Notes: a model not told the origin generated them from the sequence alone. A stretch of 64,000 bases of DNA from Candidatus Chlorohelix allophototropha (GCF_030389965.1 NZ_CP128400.1:496001-560000), one strand, 5' to 3'. Counted from the first letter of the stretch, positions 27,585-37,589 are shown. Made by a program: numbers and translations.

Positions 27585-28835
27585 GTGAACCTCGCAGAGT
27601 TAGAAACCAAAACAGTTGAAGACCTTCGTGATATGGCGCGTGAGCTTGGTATGAGCGGGTTCAGCACCATGAAGAAGCAAGACCTGATAATGAAACTTAT
27701 TCAGGCGCAAGCTGAACAACAAGGCAACATCTTCGCTGCCGGTATCCTTGAAACAATGGAAGATGGCTTTGGCTTTTTGCGCCAGGATCGTTACCTACCC
27801 GGTCCTGATGATATTTATGTAAGCCAATCCCAGATTCGGCGTTTCGGGTTGCGCACTGGCGACCGTGTATCCGGTCAGGTACGTCCGCCAAAGGATAATG
27901 AGAAATATTTCAGCCTTTTGCGCGTAGAAGTAGTCAACGGCATGGACCCTGAAGTGGCGCGCCGCCGTCCGAATTTTGACAGCTTGACCCCGATATTTCC
28001 ACGACAGCTTATTGATCTTGAAACTGCGCCAAATATACTTTCCACCCGTCTTTTGAATCTGGTAGCGCCTATCGGTCGGGGGCAGCGCGGTATGATTGTA
28101 TCGCCGCCCAAAGCTGGTAAAACGATGCTGCTAAAATCAATAGCCAACGGCATTACCGCTAACTACTCTGACATACACCTGATGGTATTACTCATCGGTG
28201 AGCGTCCAGAAGAAGTTACCGATATGAAGCGGAGTGTAAACGGCGAGGTTATCAGCAGTACCTTTGACGAAGAAATTGATAACCACACTAAAGTGGCGGA
28301 AATGGCTTTGGAACGTGCCAAGCGTTTGGTGGAAGGCGGCAGGGATGTAGTTATCCTGCTGGATAGTATCACCCGCCTTGCCCGTGCCTATAACGTAGCA
28401 ATGCCTCCCAGTGGTCGTACCCTTACCGGCGGTATTGACCCGGTAGCGCTATATCCACCGAAGCGGTTTTTCGGCGCAGCCCGTAATATCGAGGAAGGCG
28501 GCAGTTTGACCATTATCGCTACTTGTCTGGTAGATACCGGCTCTCGTATGGACGATGTAATTTACGAAGAGTTCAAGGGAACCGGCAATATGGAATTGCA
28601 CCTTGACCGCAAACTGGCGGAACGTCGTATCTATCCGTCTATCGACATCCAACGCAGCAGTACCCGTCGCGAAGAATTGTTGCTCGACGAGCAATCGCTC
28701 AAGCAAGTCTGGACAATGCGCCGAATGGTTTCGGCTCTGGGTGGTACTGAAGGTATCGAACTGCTATTGCAACGTATGGCTAAAACTCACAATAACCCTG
28801 AGTTCCTCACAACTCTAACCAAGGATGTACTTTAG
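27585..28835 (+). CDS. rho: Transcription termination factor Rho
   Basis: Rho is the hexameric RNA helicase that ends untranslated transcripts. The 416-residue protein has Rho_N ([21 protein letters not shown]), the RNA-binding cold-shock domain ([25 protein letters not shown]) and the RecA-like ATPase with Walker [10 protein letters not shown] and Walker [18 protein letters not shown]. The C-terminal R-loop TLTGG region is intact. The GTG start at 27585 has AGGAG 9 nt upstream; the longer frame from 27561 starts before that site. Length is normal and no insertion domain is seen. Confidence 0.98.
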   Translation: MNLAELETKTVEDLRDMARELGMSGFSTMKKQDLIMKLIQAQAEQQGNIFAAGILETMEDGFGFLRQDRYLPGPDDIYVSQSQIRRFGLRTGDRVSGQVRPPKDNEKYFSLLRVEVVNGMDPEVARRRPNFDSLTPIFPRQLIDLETAPNILSTRLLNLVAPIGRGQRGMIVSPPKAGKTMLLKSIANGITANYSDIHLMVLLIGERPEEVTDMKRSVNGEVISSTFDEEIDNHTKVAEMALERAKRLVEGGRDVVILLDSITRLARAYNVAMPPSGRTLTGGIDPVALYPPKRFFGAARNIEEGGSLTIIATCLVDTGSRMDDVIYEEFKGTGNMELHLDRKLAERRIYPSIDIQRSSTRREELLLDEQSLKQVWTMRRMVSALGGTEGIELLLQRMAKTHNNPEFLTTLTKDVL

Positions 28836-29388
28836 AGCTGTGACTACGCGAATTTTCACAACCACACTTCCCGGGTTGCTCAAGATACAACGTCCAGAGC
28901 AGCCTGCGGAAGATGCAAAAAATCCCTTTGTGGAAATTGCAGACCTTGCCGAGCTTAGCCGTATTAGCGGTAAAACTTTCCAGACTCTCCAGATAAACCA
29001 TTCACATTCTATGCAGAATGTTTTGCGTGGGTTGCACGCCGAGCATTGGGATAAAATTACTTGGATAGCCCGTGGGCAAGTAATGAGCGTGATTGTGGAT
29101 ATTCGCCCGGACTCGCCCACTTTTGGTAAATACGAGATTTTTGAACTGAGTGATGAAAATCGCCTTGCACTTTATATCCCGGAAGGGTTTGCTAATTCCG
29201 CCTACGCCATCACCGAAATAGATTATATGTATATGGTTTCCAAACTTTATGATGGCAGTGATACCTTTGCAGTAGCGTGGGACGACCCCGATCTCGCTAT
29301 TCCTTGGCCCACTACAAACCCGATAATCAGCGAACGCGATAAGCAGAACCCCCGGTTGCGAGAACTTTTTCCGGATAAATTCCAATAA
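28825..29388 (+). CDS. rfbC: dTDP-4-dehydrorhamnose 3,5-epimerase-like cupin
   Basis: The 187-residue protein matches RmlC: HSHSMQNVLRGLHAE (normally HSxSxxxVLRGLH), then QVMSVIVDIRPDSPTFGKY, LYIPEGFANSAYAI and WDDPDLAIPWP near the end. RmlC epimerises the sugar in dTDP-rhamnose synthesis. The usual catalytic stretch GFAHGF is GFANSAY here, so His is absent at that place and activity is uncertain. No other rml genes are adjacent. The frame's ATG overlaps the rho stop by 11 nt; a GTG at 28840 is an alternative start. Confidence 0.82.
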   Translation: MYFRAVTTRIFTTTLPGLLKIQRPEQPAEDAKNPFVEIADLAELSRISGKTFQTLQINHSHSMQNVLRGLHAEHWDKITWIARGQVMSVIVDIRPDSPTFGKYEIFELSDENRLALYIPEGFANSAYAITEIDYMYMVSKLYDGSDTFAVAWDDPDLAIPWPTTNPIISERDKQNPRLRELFPDKFQ

Positions 29389-29401
29389 AGGAGGAGCGTC
29401 T

Positions 29402-30067
29402 TTGCAAGAACACGCTGAAAAGATTCTAAAGCCACTTCTCAGAGGGTGGTTTCATGCTTTTGCCGCGATTGCTTGGATTGGGGTAATTATTTTTCTATGC
29501 TGGGAATCTTCCGAAGATTTGCCACGCATGTTCAGTGTGTTGGTTTTTGGGGTCAGCACCTTTATACTATATGCCGTTAGCGCGATTTACCATATTTTTG
29601 ATTGGCGCGGTATTTGGCATAAGATTTGGCGCACTTTTGATCACGCCAATATTTTTGTACTCATAGCCGGAACCTATACTCCTATCTGCTTTAACGTGCT
29701 TTCCGATTGGGTTCGCATCATCACCTTGAGCGCAATTTGGCTGATGGCGCTGGCAGGCATAGTCATTTCAATTCTGGGAAATCGCATTTCAAGAGGAGTA
29801 CGAACCGGATTCTATCTGAGTATGGGCTGGGTTTCGTTGCTAACTTTTCCCGCGCTAATCTCGGTATTGCCTTGGTATGCGGTAGGCTTCTTAGTGCTTG
29901 GTGGCGCGTTGTATACAGTTGGTGTGCTGGTTTATGCGCTACGCCGTCCTAATCCATTTCCTAACTATTTTGGTTTCCACGAAATCTTTCATATATTTGT
30001 GATTGCGGGTGGAACGGCATTTACCTTGTGCATTTATTTCTGGGTATTGCCCTACCCGCGCATTTGA
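29402..30067 (+). CDS. Hemolysin III / PAQR family membrane protein
   Basis: The 221-residue integral membrane protein has seven hydrophobic segments. It carries the family's metal-site pattern: SAIYHIFDW near helix 2, RTFDHANIFVLIAGTYTP in helix 3 and GFHEIFHIFVIAGG near the C-terminus (Ser, Asp, His residues). YqfA/hemolysin III homologues are membrane hydrolase-like proteins; the lytic role is not established for most. The TTG start has GGAGGAG (29390-29396) at ideal spacing. It follows the epimerase by 13 nt. Confidence 0.92.
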   Translation: MQEHAEKILKPLLRGWFHAFAAIAWIGVIIFLCWESSEDLPRMFSVLVFGVSTFILYAVSAIYHIFDWRGIWHKIWRTFDHANIFVLIAGTYTPICFNVLSDWVRIITLSAIWLMALAGIVISILGNRISRGVRTGFYLSMGWVSLLTFPALISVLPWYAVGFLVLGGALYTVGVLVYALRRPNPFPNYFGFHEIFHIFVIAGGTAFTLCIYFWVLPYPRI

Positions 30068-30148
30068 GTTTGCTTTTATTCGGGGCATTATCTAGAATAA
30101 TAGGGATTAAATGTAGTTGTCTTTTCTCCAATGTGGTGACATATCCCT

Positions 30149-31168
30149 ATGAATAGACCCGGTGACTCAAAAGTTCGCGAAGCAGTAGCCAGCCTTTTCA
30201 GCCTTCAGAATGAAGGGTCGGGCGTAGCGGGTGTTAATAGCAATCTCAAAAGTCGCACCCTTCTCCATCAATGGCCGCTCTCGCGAGTTGAACGTCTTAA
30301 GTTTCGAAGCTCAGAGTTGCCTAATTTGATTTTCAAAACCATTTTACCTCCCCTCCACACCGAATTATTAACTTATCAGTATTTATTTGCCCAGCGTAAT
30401 CGCTGGACTCCTTTGCTTTACGGTACCTTTGAAGTGGGTAACGAAGTCTGGCTTTTTCTGGAAGATTTAGGTGACCGCACTTTGAATAAGGAGAACTCCG
30501 TTGAAAATCTTTATCGGGCTATTTCCACTCTTGCTGGTTTGCATACCTCTTTTGAGTCACAGGTAAAAACGGGCGAATTGCCTTCTAATTTAGACTTGCC
30601 CTTTTATGATGCGGATAAATATCGCCAGAGCGCAGTGGATGCGCTCAGAACCACCGAATTGCTGGTAAAACAAGGCAAATATCGGGCAGTGACTTCTCGC
30701 CATCTTGCCAAGCTTGAAATAGTGGTGGATAGATATTCCAGAATTGTTAGCACTTTGGTACAATTGCCGCAAACACTGGTACATGGCGAATTTGATGCCG
30801 ATAATATAATATTTAGCGCGGAGGATGGTCGCGTTGTAATATTGGATTGGTCAACTGCCTGTTTTGGCGCTGGTTTGCTTGATCTCGTAGATATTACCAA
30901 TTTTGCGGTTACTACCTTTGGCAATGAGATGATGCCGAGGGTAACACAGGCTTACCGGGAGGCTTACCGCGCAATTAGTGGCACTCCCTTTCCGGTGGAA
31001 GATTTCGAAGAAGCGTTGGTGAGCGCGCAGATTGAAAAGAAAATGAGCATGATTCGTTGGTTTAACCAATGCGGTTTGCATTATATTCCTTCCGGTCTGG
31101 TTGCTTATAATTATTCAGTTTCAAGCTTGATTGATGAAGTTTTTGACCTATCTACGATATTAAGATAG
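30149..31168 (+). CDS. Aminoglycoside phosphotransferase-fold kinase
   Basis: This 339-residue APH/choline-kinase-like protein has the catalytic loop LVHGEFDADNII (usual HGDxxxxN, here HGE), the metal-binding VILDWSTACFG, and an N-lobe with VWLFLEDLGD (about residue 105). The substrate is unknown; resistance should not be assumed. The Asp-to-Glu change in HGD is unusual, but the remaining Asp/Asn residues of the loop are kept. It may be co-transcribed with the PAQR gene. Confidence 0.82.
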   Translation: MNRPGDSKVREAVASLFSLQNEGSGVAGVNSNLKSRTLLHQWPLSRVERLKFRSSELPNLIFKTILPPLHTELLTYQYLFAQRNRWTPLLYGTFEVGNEVWLFLEDLGDRTLNKENSVENLYRAISTLAGLHTSFESQVKTGELPSNLDLPFYDADKYRQSAVDALRTTELLVKQGKYRAVTSRHLAKLEIVVDRYSRIVSTLVQLPQTLVHGEFDADNIIFSAEDGRVVILDWSTACFGAGLLDLVDITNFAVTTFGNEMMPRVTQAYREAYRAISGTPFPVEDFEEALVSAQIEKKMSMIRWFNQCGLHYIPSGLVAYNYSVSSLIDEVFDLSTILR

Positions 31169-31277
31169 AAGCTTTAGTTATTTAATCACGTAACAATTCG
31201 GGCAGATAGAAAATAGACCTATGTAACTAACGGAATCCGAGCGGGGTTCTCAGGGGTGCAACCACTGTGCGGGGTGG

Positions 31278-32720
31278 CAAGGGGTGTCCCCATAGGTTAC
31301 AAGTTAAGGGTTCTAAAGGATTGTCAAGCAAAAAAGAAGCAAAATAGCTTATAATTTGAGGTATGAGTACCCAAAATAATAATAAAAAGAATACCAAAAC
31401 GAGCCATTCACGTCAGACCAGAGCAATAATGTTGGAGCGCTCAAAACGACCCGTCCCCGCCCCAACCGAGCAGGAAATAGAGCAACTGCTCAATCAGTTG
31501 ATCGAACCAGCAATTCTAAATCTGACGCAGCATTATCAAAGCTTAGGCTTACGTTGCCGTACCCTCACCCTACCAGTAATGGTTTGTTTCCTGATTAGTC
31601 TAATCTGGCGACAATTGGGTTCGGTCAGTGCCGCGGTTAGAGAACTTAATCAGTACGGACAACTGTGGCAACCAGCCCTTAAAGTAAGCCAGCAAGCCGT
31701 GAGTGAACGTTTGCGAGAGTTGCCCGCTAGTCTATTTGAAAGTATTTTAAGGGAGGTCTTGTCAGAAGTACAAAAACGTAGCCAAGCTCGCCAACGTCCC
31801 CTCCCGAAAGAGTTGCAAAAGGGACTGGCTGAGTTCAAACAGATAGTGGCAGTGGACGCTTCCAGTTTGGATGCCTTGATAAAGAAAGTGGGTTTGTTAC
31901 GGGAAACTGAGCAGACGGTATTAGGTGGGCGAATGTTAGCAATGTTAGACTTGCGTAGTCAATTACCTACCCAAGTATGGTATGAGGAGGATAGTTACTG
32001 CCACGAACAGAACTGGTGGGAACAAATTTGTGAAAGCCTGCCCAGTGGAGCTTTACTGCTGTTCGATTTAGGCTTCGTGAATTATGGGCGATACGCTCAG
32101 TTAAGCTCAGAAGGCAAATACTTTATCAGTCGGGTCAAGAGCAGAATGGTGCATCAAGTTCTCCAGAAGTTAAGCTGGAGAGAGGGGCAGCGTGAATGGC
32201 TAATACAAGTGAAAGATGCGGCTAGGCAACCGTTAATATTAAGGCAAGTGGAAATAGAATATGCGGGTAAATGGTACAGTTATGTCACCAATGTGCTGGA
32301 GCTAGAGCGGTTAAGTGGCACTCAAATCGCCGAACTATATCGGCAACGCTGGCGGATAGAGGATGCCTTCAAAACGGTAAAACGGTTGCTGGGCTTAGCT
32401 TATTTTTATGGCAGTAGCCAAAACGCCATATTATTACAGTTATGGACAACCTGGTTAATGTACAGTGTCTTGATTGATTTGAGTGATGAGGTGGCGGAGG
32501 AATTGGAACTGCCTTTGAGCCGAATTTCGGTAGAAATGGTATATCTGGGGCTGGGTCATATAAGCCGTGTGAGGGCTAGAGGGCTAGAAGTTAGTGTGGT
32601 TCAGTATTTGGCCACTAATGCCAAACTTTTAGGGATTGTCAAACGTCCAAGACCCAGACCTAAACCTGATTTGACTTTCCCTTTAATTTCTTAACTTGTA
32701 ACTGATGGGAACACCCCTTG
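31278..32720 (+). mobile_element. IS4-type insertion sequence with 31-bp terminal inverted repeats
   Basis: Terminal repeats 31278-31308 and 32690-32720 match at 28 of 31 positions in inverted orientation and enclose one transposase. The transposase stop lies inside the right repeat. I see no clear target duplication directly at the ends. A similar 18-nt sequence (16 identical) lies further out on both sides (31175-31192 and 32763-32780). Confidence 0.88.
31363..32694 (+). CDS. IS4 family transposase
   Basis: The 443-residue DDE transposase (DDE_Tnp_1 type) has the first Asp in VAVDASSLDAL, the second in LLLFDLGFVNYG, and the Y-x2-R-W-x-I-E signature in LYRQRWRIEDAFKTVKRLLGL with the catalytic Glu. 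It is intact from start to stop, so the element may still be active. The ATG at 31363 follows a long polar N-terminus typical of these enzymes. Confidence 0.95.
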   Translation: MSTQNNNKKNTKTSHSRQTRAIMLERSKRPVPAPTEQEIEQLLNQLIEPAILNLTQHYQSLGLRCRTLTLPVMVCFLISLIWRQLGSVSAAVRELNQYGQLWQPALKVSQQAVSERLRELPASLFESILREVLSEVQKRSQARQRPLPKELQKGLAEFKQIVAVDASSLDALIKKVGLLRETEQTVLGGRMLAMLDLRSQLPTQVWYEEDSYCHEQNWWEQICESLPSGALLLFDLGFVNYGRYAQLSSEGKYFISRVKSRMVHQVLQKLSWREGQREWLIQVKDAARQPLILRQVEIEYAGKWYSYVTNVLELERLSGTQIAELYRQRWRIEDAFKTVKRLLGLAYFYGSSQNAILLQLWTTWLMYSVLIDLSDEVAEELELPLSRISVEMVYLGLGHISRVRARGLEVSVVQYLATNAKLLGIVKRPRPRPKPDLTFPLIS

Positions 32721-32796
32721 AACTCCTCTCTTCTATTCCCCCTTGAGGGGGTAGGGGGTGAATAGTTACTTAATCACATAGATTTTGAAATAGCTT

Positions 32797-33168
32797 ATGG
32801 AAAACACCGAAGATTTTGCTGAAAAAACCGTTTCTTCTTTTGAACTTGTGCGAGTATATTCATTGCCAGAATTACCCCCCGGTAGCCGTAAAGTAGTGCA
32901 TATTGATACTGGCAATGTATTGCTTTTAAATATCGATGGCGAAATATTTGCGATTTCTAGCCTCTGCCCGCACGCTGGAGGTCATCTAAAATACGGCTAT
33001 CTTGAAGGTTATACCATCGAATGCCCGCTGCATTACTGGCCGTTCGATGTGCGCGACGGTACTCTCGTAGGGATGAATCAAGCTAGTCTTTTTGAATACC
33101 AACTTGATATCTATCCGGTGCAACTACAAGGTGATCAGATTTATTTAAAGCTCGCACGCCCCTCTTAA
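32797..33168 (+). CDS. Rieske [2Fe-2S] ferredoxin
   Basis: This 123-residue soluble Rieske protein has the cluster ligands CPHAGGHL and CPLHYWPFD (Cys-x-His and Cys-x2-His), as in dioxygenase-type ferredoxins and the NirD group. It has no membrane anchor, so it is not a respiratory Rieske subunit. The oxygenase or reductase it serves is not nearby. Confidence 0.93.
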   Translation: MENTEDFAEKTVSSFELVRVYSLPELPPGSRKVVHIDTGNVLLLNIDGEIFAISSLCPHAGGHLKYGYLEGYTIECPLHYWPFDVRDGTLVGMNQASLFEYQLDIYPVQLQGDQIYLKLARPS

Positions 33169-33298
33169 AATGTTCGTCCGGTTTCGCTTTGTTCTTTCAT
33201 GAACCAGCCCCTTACTTTGCGCCACACCTTCCCCCAATTTGTGCTAAAATTACGCCCGTGAATAACAAAAAAGAAGGAAGCGGGCAAATGGGGCTGCA

Positions 33299-34219
33299 AT
33301 GATCAGCGGCATCCTGAATATCTACAAAGAGATCGGCATGACCAGCCATGATGTGGTGGCGGGGGTGCGTCGAATATTACACGAAAAAAGGGTAGGGCAT
33401 GCCGGTACTCTTGACCCCGCCGCCGAGGGTGTTTTGCCGGTTTGTGTGGGGCATGCTACTCGTGTGGTGGAATACCTCAGCGATTCCCGCAAAATCTATT
33501 GCGCCGATTTGGTTCTGGGAATTGAAACCGATACCTACGATCGCGAAGGTATAATTCAGGCTATCGGCGAAGTGCGCAATTATAGCCGTGATGAGCTTGA
33601 GCAAGCGGTGGCAAAGTATCGGGGCGCTATTATGCAGGTTCCACCATTGTATTCGGCTATCAAGGTGGCAGGACAGCCGTTATACAAGGCGGCAAGGGCA
33701 GGTAAAGGCGCGGATATTGAACTCGTCCCTCGCCCGGTGGAAATTTATGAATCCAGAATCACCTTGTGGGAATCTCCTTGGCTGCGCTTGTGGGTAGAAT
33801 GTGGGAAGGGCACCTATATACGCTCACTGGTGTATGATATAGGAAAAGAATTGGGTTGCGGCGCTTATATGCAACATCTGGTAAGAGTCCAGAGTGGTGG
33901 TTTTCATATTAAGGATGCTATTACCCTGTCCGAACTGGCAGCGCGAGTTAAAGAGGATACCCTAGAAGAAGTACTTATGCATGCCGACCGCGCTATAGGC
34001 ACTTTCCCGGCAATTATAGTTGACCCACGCACCGCAGAAAAAATCCGACAGGGACGAAATTTGCCACTAGAAGAAGATTTGCCACTTTCCCAGTGGAAGG
34101 TAAATTTAAATGTCAGCACCGATCTACCCTACCGACGAGTTTATACTGATGAGGGTGATTTGCTGGCGTTATTGGAACGCGAAGGGCAGGAATGGCATCC
34201 TGCCAAAGTCTTTATTTAA
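33299..34219 (+). CDS. truB: tRNA pseudouridine(55) synthase
   Basis: TruB makes pseudouridine 55 in the T loop of tRNAs. The 306-residue protein has GILNIYKEIGMTSHDVV, then the catalytic GHAGTLDPAAEGVLPVC (Asp nucleophile), and GTYIRSLVYDIGKELGCGAY. The start codon overlaps the stop of a four-codon mini-frame (ATGA) that has GAAGGA before it, so reinitiation is possible. ribF follows closely, a common bacterial pairing. Confidence 0.97.
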   Translation: MISGILNIYKEIGMTSHDVVAGVRRILHEKRVGHAGTLDPAAEGVLPVCVGHATRVVEYLSDSRKIYCADLVLGIETDTYDREGIIQAIGEVRNYSRDELEQAVAKYRGAIMQVPPLYSAIKVAGQPLYKAARAGKGADIELVPRPVEIYESRITLWESPWLRLWVECGKGTYIRSLVYDIGKELGCGAYMQHLVRVQSGGFHIKDAITLSELAARVKEDTLEEVLMHADRAIGTFPAIIVDPRTAEKIRQGRNLPLEEDLPLSQWKVNLNVSTDLPYRRVYTDEGDLLALLEREGQEWHPAKVFI

Positions 34220-34250
34220 TTAATCCGGTTTAGGTTTGGAGGTTTTAGGT

Positions 34251-35198
34251 TTGGAGTTACTGCACGACCTGTACCAGTTAAAGCAGCGCGATGAAAAATT
34301 AATCATAACAATCGGCGCATTTGACGGTGTACATGTAGCACATCGCGCGCTAATCGCAGGTGCGGTAATGCGGGCGCGTGAACAAGGCGTGAAGTCCGCA
34401 GTTATTAGCTTCAATCCGCATCCTGATACTGTAGTGCGCCCTAACTATCCCATGATTTATCTCACTACGCTGGAAGATAAAGCCGAGCTTATCGCTGAAA
34501 TCGGTGCCGATTATCTGATAATCCAGCCCTTTACTACAGACTTTATGCAACTTACCCCTGAACAGTTCGTGGAGTGGCTTATCACACCCGCCAATGTAAC
34601 CGAAATTCATGTGGGAGAAGATTTTGTTTTTGGGCACAAAGCTTCGGGAAATATTATAAAATTGCGCGAAATGGGTAAACAACGCGGTTTCCATGTGCAC
34701 AGCCTTGCCCCGCTTGAAGTTGGCAATGAGATAGTAAGCAGCACTAGTATTCGTAAGCTTTTAATAGCAGGTTATGTAGATCATGCTTCCCGTTTGCTTG
34801 ACCGTTTTCACAGTGTGCAAGGCATAGTTTTACATGGGGCGCAGCGTGGGCGAGTTATCGGTTTTCCAACTGCTAATATCGAAATCCCTTCAAATTTCGC
34901 CATTCCGGGCAATGGCGTTTATGCCACTATTACTACTATCCTGGAAGGGAATCGGCGACACGAATATTCTAGTGTTACAAATATTGGAGTGCGCCCCACC
35001 TTTGATAACGGCTCTCGCAGTATCGAAACCCATCTGTTGGACTTTTCAGACGACCTTTATGACAAGCATCTGAAAGTGCAATTTGTCGCTAAATTACGAG
35101 ATGAGCGCAAGTTTTCGGGAATCGAGGAAATCCGCGCCCAACTCCAATTGGATGTAATGAAGGGGCGCGAGGTGCTGGCAGCACACGGGCACGGCTGA
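34251..35198 (+). CDS. ribF: Bifunctional riboflavin kinase / FAD synthetase
   Basis: RibF makes FMN and then FAD. The N-terminal FAD-synthetase domain shows ITIGAFDGVHVAHRALI (nucleotidyltransferase HxGH-like block) and GEDFVFGHKASG. The SSTSIRKLL motif follows, and the C-terminal kinase domain has GRVIGFPTANIEI and GVRPTFDNGSRSIETHLLDF. The TTG at 34251 is chosen because GGAGG (34238-34242) lies 8 nt upstream; another TTG at 34236 overlaps that site. It is 315 residues long and lies downstream of truB. Confidence 0.96.
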   Translation: MELLHDLYQLKQRDEKLIITIGAFDGVHVAHRALIAGAVMRAREQGVKSAVISFNPHPDTVVRPNYPMIYLTTLEDKAELIAEIGADYLIIQPFTTDFMQLTPEQFVEWLITPANVTEIHVGEDFVFGHKASGNIIKLREMGKQRGFHVHSLAPLEVGNEIVSSTSIRKLLIAGYVDHASRLLDRFHSVQGIVLHGAQRGRVIGFPTANIEIPSNFAIPGNGVYATITTILEGNRRHEYSSVTNIGVRPTFDNGSRSIETHLLDFSDDLYDKHLKVQFVAKLRDERKFSGIEEIRAQLQLDVMKGREVLAAHGHG

Positions 35199-35343
35199 TT
35201 CCTCAATAATATTCAGTTGGAAGAATTATTTGACAACCGTTCGAGTAAAAAGTATAACGAACTTGCAGTAAGCCCAGTAATAATGCGCTTATAACCGAAG
35301 GTTTATTTGAAGCGCATGCAGTAATGTACCAGGAGTAAGTTTT

Positions 35344-36867
35344 ATGTTGTACGAAGTTGTACGTGAAGAAACCGATTCGGCAAAACGCCCTACTTATCAG
35401 GTTTTGAATCCGGCAAACCGTGAGGTAATCGCCGAAGTTGAGATTGATAGCCCGGATGATGTGGCGCTGGCGGTAAAACGCGCCCGTGTTGCTCAGAAAG
35501 AATGGGCAGCGCTGAGTTTCAAAGAACGCGCAAATCGTTTATATGCCGCACGGAAGCTTTTGTTGGAAAACAAAGCACAAATGATAGAAACTGTCGTGCT
35601 GGAAACCGGCAAACCTGCCCCCGAAGTTTTGATGGAACTGCTCTATGTCAGCGATATTATAGGCTATTACGGGCGCAGGGCTGAAAAGTTTTTGGCAGAT
35701 CGCAAAGTATCATTTCACCTACTGAAGAATAAGGGCGGCACTATAGTGTATAACCCTTATGGAGTAGTGGGAAATATCTCTCCTTGGAACTTCCCGCTGT
35801 TACTTTCCTTCGGTGATACGGTACCCGCGCTGCTGGCAGGGAACGCAGTAGTGATAAAACCGAGCGAGTTTTCGCCACTTTGCGCTCACTTGATGATGGA
35901 TTTCTGTCATAAAGCCGGAGTTCCTCGCGATGTATTACAAATCGTCAATGGGATAGCAGAAACCGCAGGCGCGTTAATCGATGAAGCCGATCTAATTTCG
36001 TTTACCGGCAGCGTACCTACTGGCAAAAAGGTAATGGAACGCGCTGCCCGTACTCTTAAACCGGTATTGCTGGAATTGGGTGGAAAAGACCCCATGATAG
36101 TGCTAAGTGATGCTAATCTCGAACGTGCAGTACATGGCGCAGTTTACGGGGCTTTGTTTAATTCCGGGCAAGTGTGCATCTCGGTAGAGCGGGTTTATGT
36201 GGAAGCGTCTATCTACGACAGTTTTGTGCAAAAAGTAGTAGAACAGGTACAAAAATTACGGGTAGGAGTGGAAACATGCAGCGGGGATAGCGTAGATATG
36301 GGTCCTCTGATGTCTGAACGCCAGTTATCTATCGTAGATAGGCAGGTGGAAGATGCCCGTGCCAAAGGCGCAAAGATACTAATCGGCGGACGACGACGTG
36401 AAGATTTAGGCGGCTATTTCTACGAGCCTACGGTTATTACCGATGTCACCGACGATATGCTTTTGATGCAAGAAGAAACCTTTGGTCCTGTATTGCCCAT
36501 CATCAAGGTTGAAAACGCGGAAGAGGCTTTGCGCCTTTCCAATGCTAGCAAGTACGGACTAAGCAGCAGCGTTTGGACTTCTAACAAAGTTCGGGGTATG
36601 GCGTTGGCTCGTCAGATTGAAGCTGGTTCAACCTGTATAAATGATGTGGCAATAAACTATGTGATCCCCGAATTACCGATGGGTGCTATCAAGCAAAGCG
36701 GTTTTGGCTATCGGCATGGTGCGGAGGATGGTATCCGAATGTTTTGCCGGGCGCAAGGTATTTTGTCGGACAGAGTGGGGATGAAGCGCGAATTATACTG
36801 GTTTCCCTACAACCGCCGCAGTGAGAAGTTAGTAGGCAAAGTATTAGATTTCTTATTCAAGCGATAA
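35344..36867 (+). CDS. Aldehyde dehydrogenase family protein
   Basis: The 507-residue NAD(P)-dependent enzyme has the N-terminal NAD fold with PWNFPLLL, GNAVVIKPSEFSP and SFTGSVPTGKKV. The catalytic Glu is in LELGGKDP and the catalytic Cys in NSGQVCISVERVYVE, with EETFGPVLPI near the C-terminus. It is closest in feel to succinate-semialdehyde or medium-chain aldehyde dehydrogenases, but the substrate cannot be fixed. A C-terminal amphipathic extension (residues 475-507) is basic. AGGAG precedes the ATG. Confidence 0.94.
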   Translation: MLYEVVREETDSAKRPTYQVLNPANREVIAEVEIDSPDDVALAVKRARVAQKEWAALSFKERANRLYAARKLLLENKAQMIETVVLETGKPAPEVLMELLYVSDIIGYYGRRAEKFLADRKVSFHLLKNKGGTIVYNPYGVVGNISPWNFPLLLSFGDTVPALLAGNAVVIKPSEFSPLCAHLMMDFCHKAGVPRDVLQIVNGIAETAGALIDEADLISFTGSVPTGKKVMERAARTLKPVLLELGGKDPMIVLSDANLERAVHGAVYGALFNSGQVCISVERVYVEASIYDSFVQKVVEQVQKLRVGVETCSGDSVDMGPLMSERQLSIVDRQVEDARAKGAKILIGGRRREDLGGYFYEPTVITDVTDDMLLMQEETFGPVLPIIKVENAEEALRLSNASKYGLSSSVWTSNKVRGMALARQIEAGSTCINDVAINYVIPELPMGAIKQSGFGYRHGAEDGIRMFCRAQGILSDRVGMKRELYWFPYNRRSEKLVGKVLDFLFKR

Positions 36868-36875
36868 TCAAACAA

Positions 36876-36899
36876 GGGCAGGCGATTCTAAACCTGCCC
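36876..36899 (+). terminator. Hairpin after the aldehyde dehydrogenase gene, weak terminator
   Basis: A 7-bp stem GGGCAGG/CCTGCCC lies between the genes but has no strong T-run after it. It may only reduce read-through. Confidence 0.45.
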
Positions 36900-36923
36900 G
36901 CATACCTTTAACAATTGGAACTG

Positions 36924-37589
36924 ATGACGACTACCGATAAAAACATGAGGGTGGGGGGATTCCGGGAAATCAAATTACCACCGGGTGATCTCGCAAAACC
37001 TTTCTTTTCGTTTGACCTTGACGGAGTAATAGGTACTCCATTACTTGGGTTGGATTGGACTTTGAGCCGCAAACTGACCGATGATGAAATCGGCGAGGTG
37101 CGACGGGTTGATAGGGCAGTTTCAGGCTTGCCCGGCAGAGTTTCGCTAAAATTCAAAGATTTATCCCAACAGTTGCGGTATTTTGGGCGCAGACCAATGC
37201 CGGGAGCACATGCGGGAATTGCCGAAGTGTATAAACATCGTAACCTGATAATTATTACCGGGCGTAGCTATCTGGCACGCAAAATCGTGCAAGCGTGGCT
37301 TAAACGTTATCAACTAGATAAGTATATTTTGGATGTTTTTGCCAATTATACTGACCAATCCACCCGTAAGTACAAACTTCATCTGCTACGCCAGTTTGAA
37401 ATCAACGAGCATGCCGATGATGACGGTGGCATTGTGTATTATCTGGCAAAATGCGGAATCTCCCACGTCTATCTGCGGGATTGGCGGCGCAATGCCGGAT
37501 TGCCTTATCCCTCCAATGTGGTACGCTTCACCCACATTGCCGAGATTGCCCGTGATATTGAGAGTCGCGCTCGGCAGCAAGCCTTATGA
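36924..37589 (+). CDS. HAD-fold protein, substrate unknown
   Basis: The 221-residue HAD-like protein has motif I FSFDLDGVIG, motif II IIITGRS (about residue 110), Lys in RKYKLHLL and motif IV ADDDGGIVYYL. It resembles small HAD proteins of the 5'-nucleotidase or phosphatase type. Its stop overlaps the start of the RlmI-like gene by 4 nt (ATGA), so the two are translationally coupled. The ATG at 36924 is chosen; a TTG at 36915 is possible. Confidence 0.78.
   Translation: MTTTDKNMRVGGFREIKLPPGDLAKPFFSFDLDGVIGTPLLGLDWTLSRKLTDDEIGEVRRVDRAVSGLPGRVSLKFKDLSQQLRYFGRRPMPGAHAGIAEVYKHRNLIIITGRSYLARKIVQAWLKRYQLDKYILDVFANYTDQSTRKYKLHLLRQFEINEHADDDGGIVYYLAKCGISHVYLRDWRRNAGLPYPSNVVRFTHIAEIARDIESRARQQAL

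Noticed and set aside
32736-32760. G-rich run with CCCCC-TTGA-GGGGG as a terminator or G-quadruplex
   Set aside because: No T-run follows, and such G-rich low-complexity tracts can arise by chance; there is no functional support.
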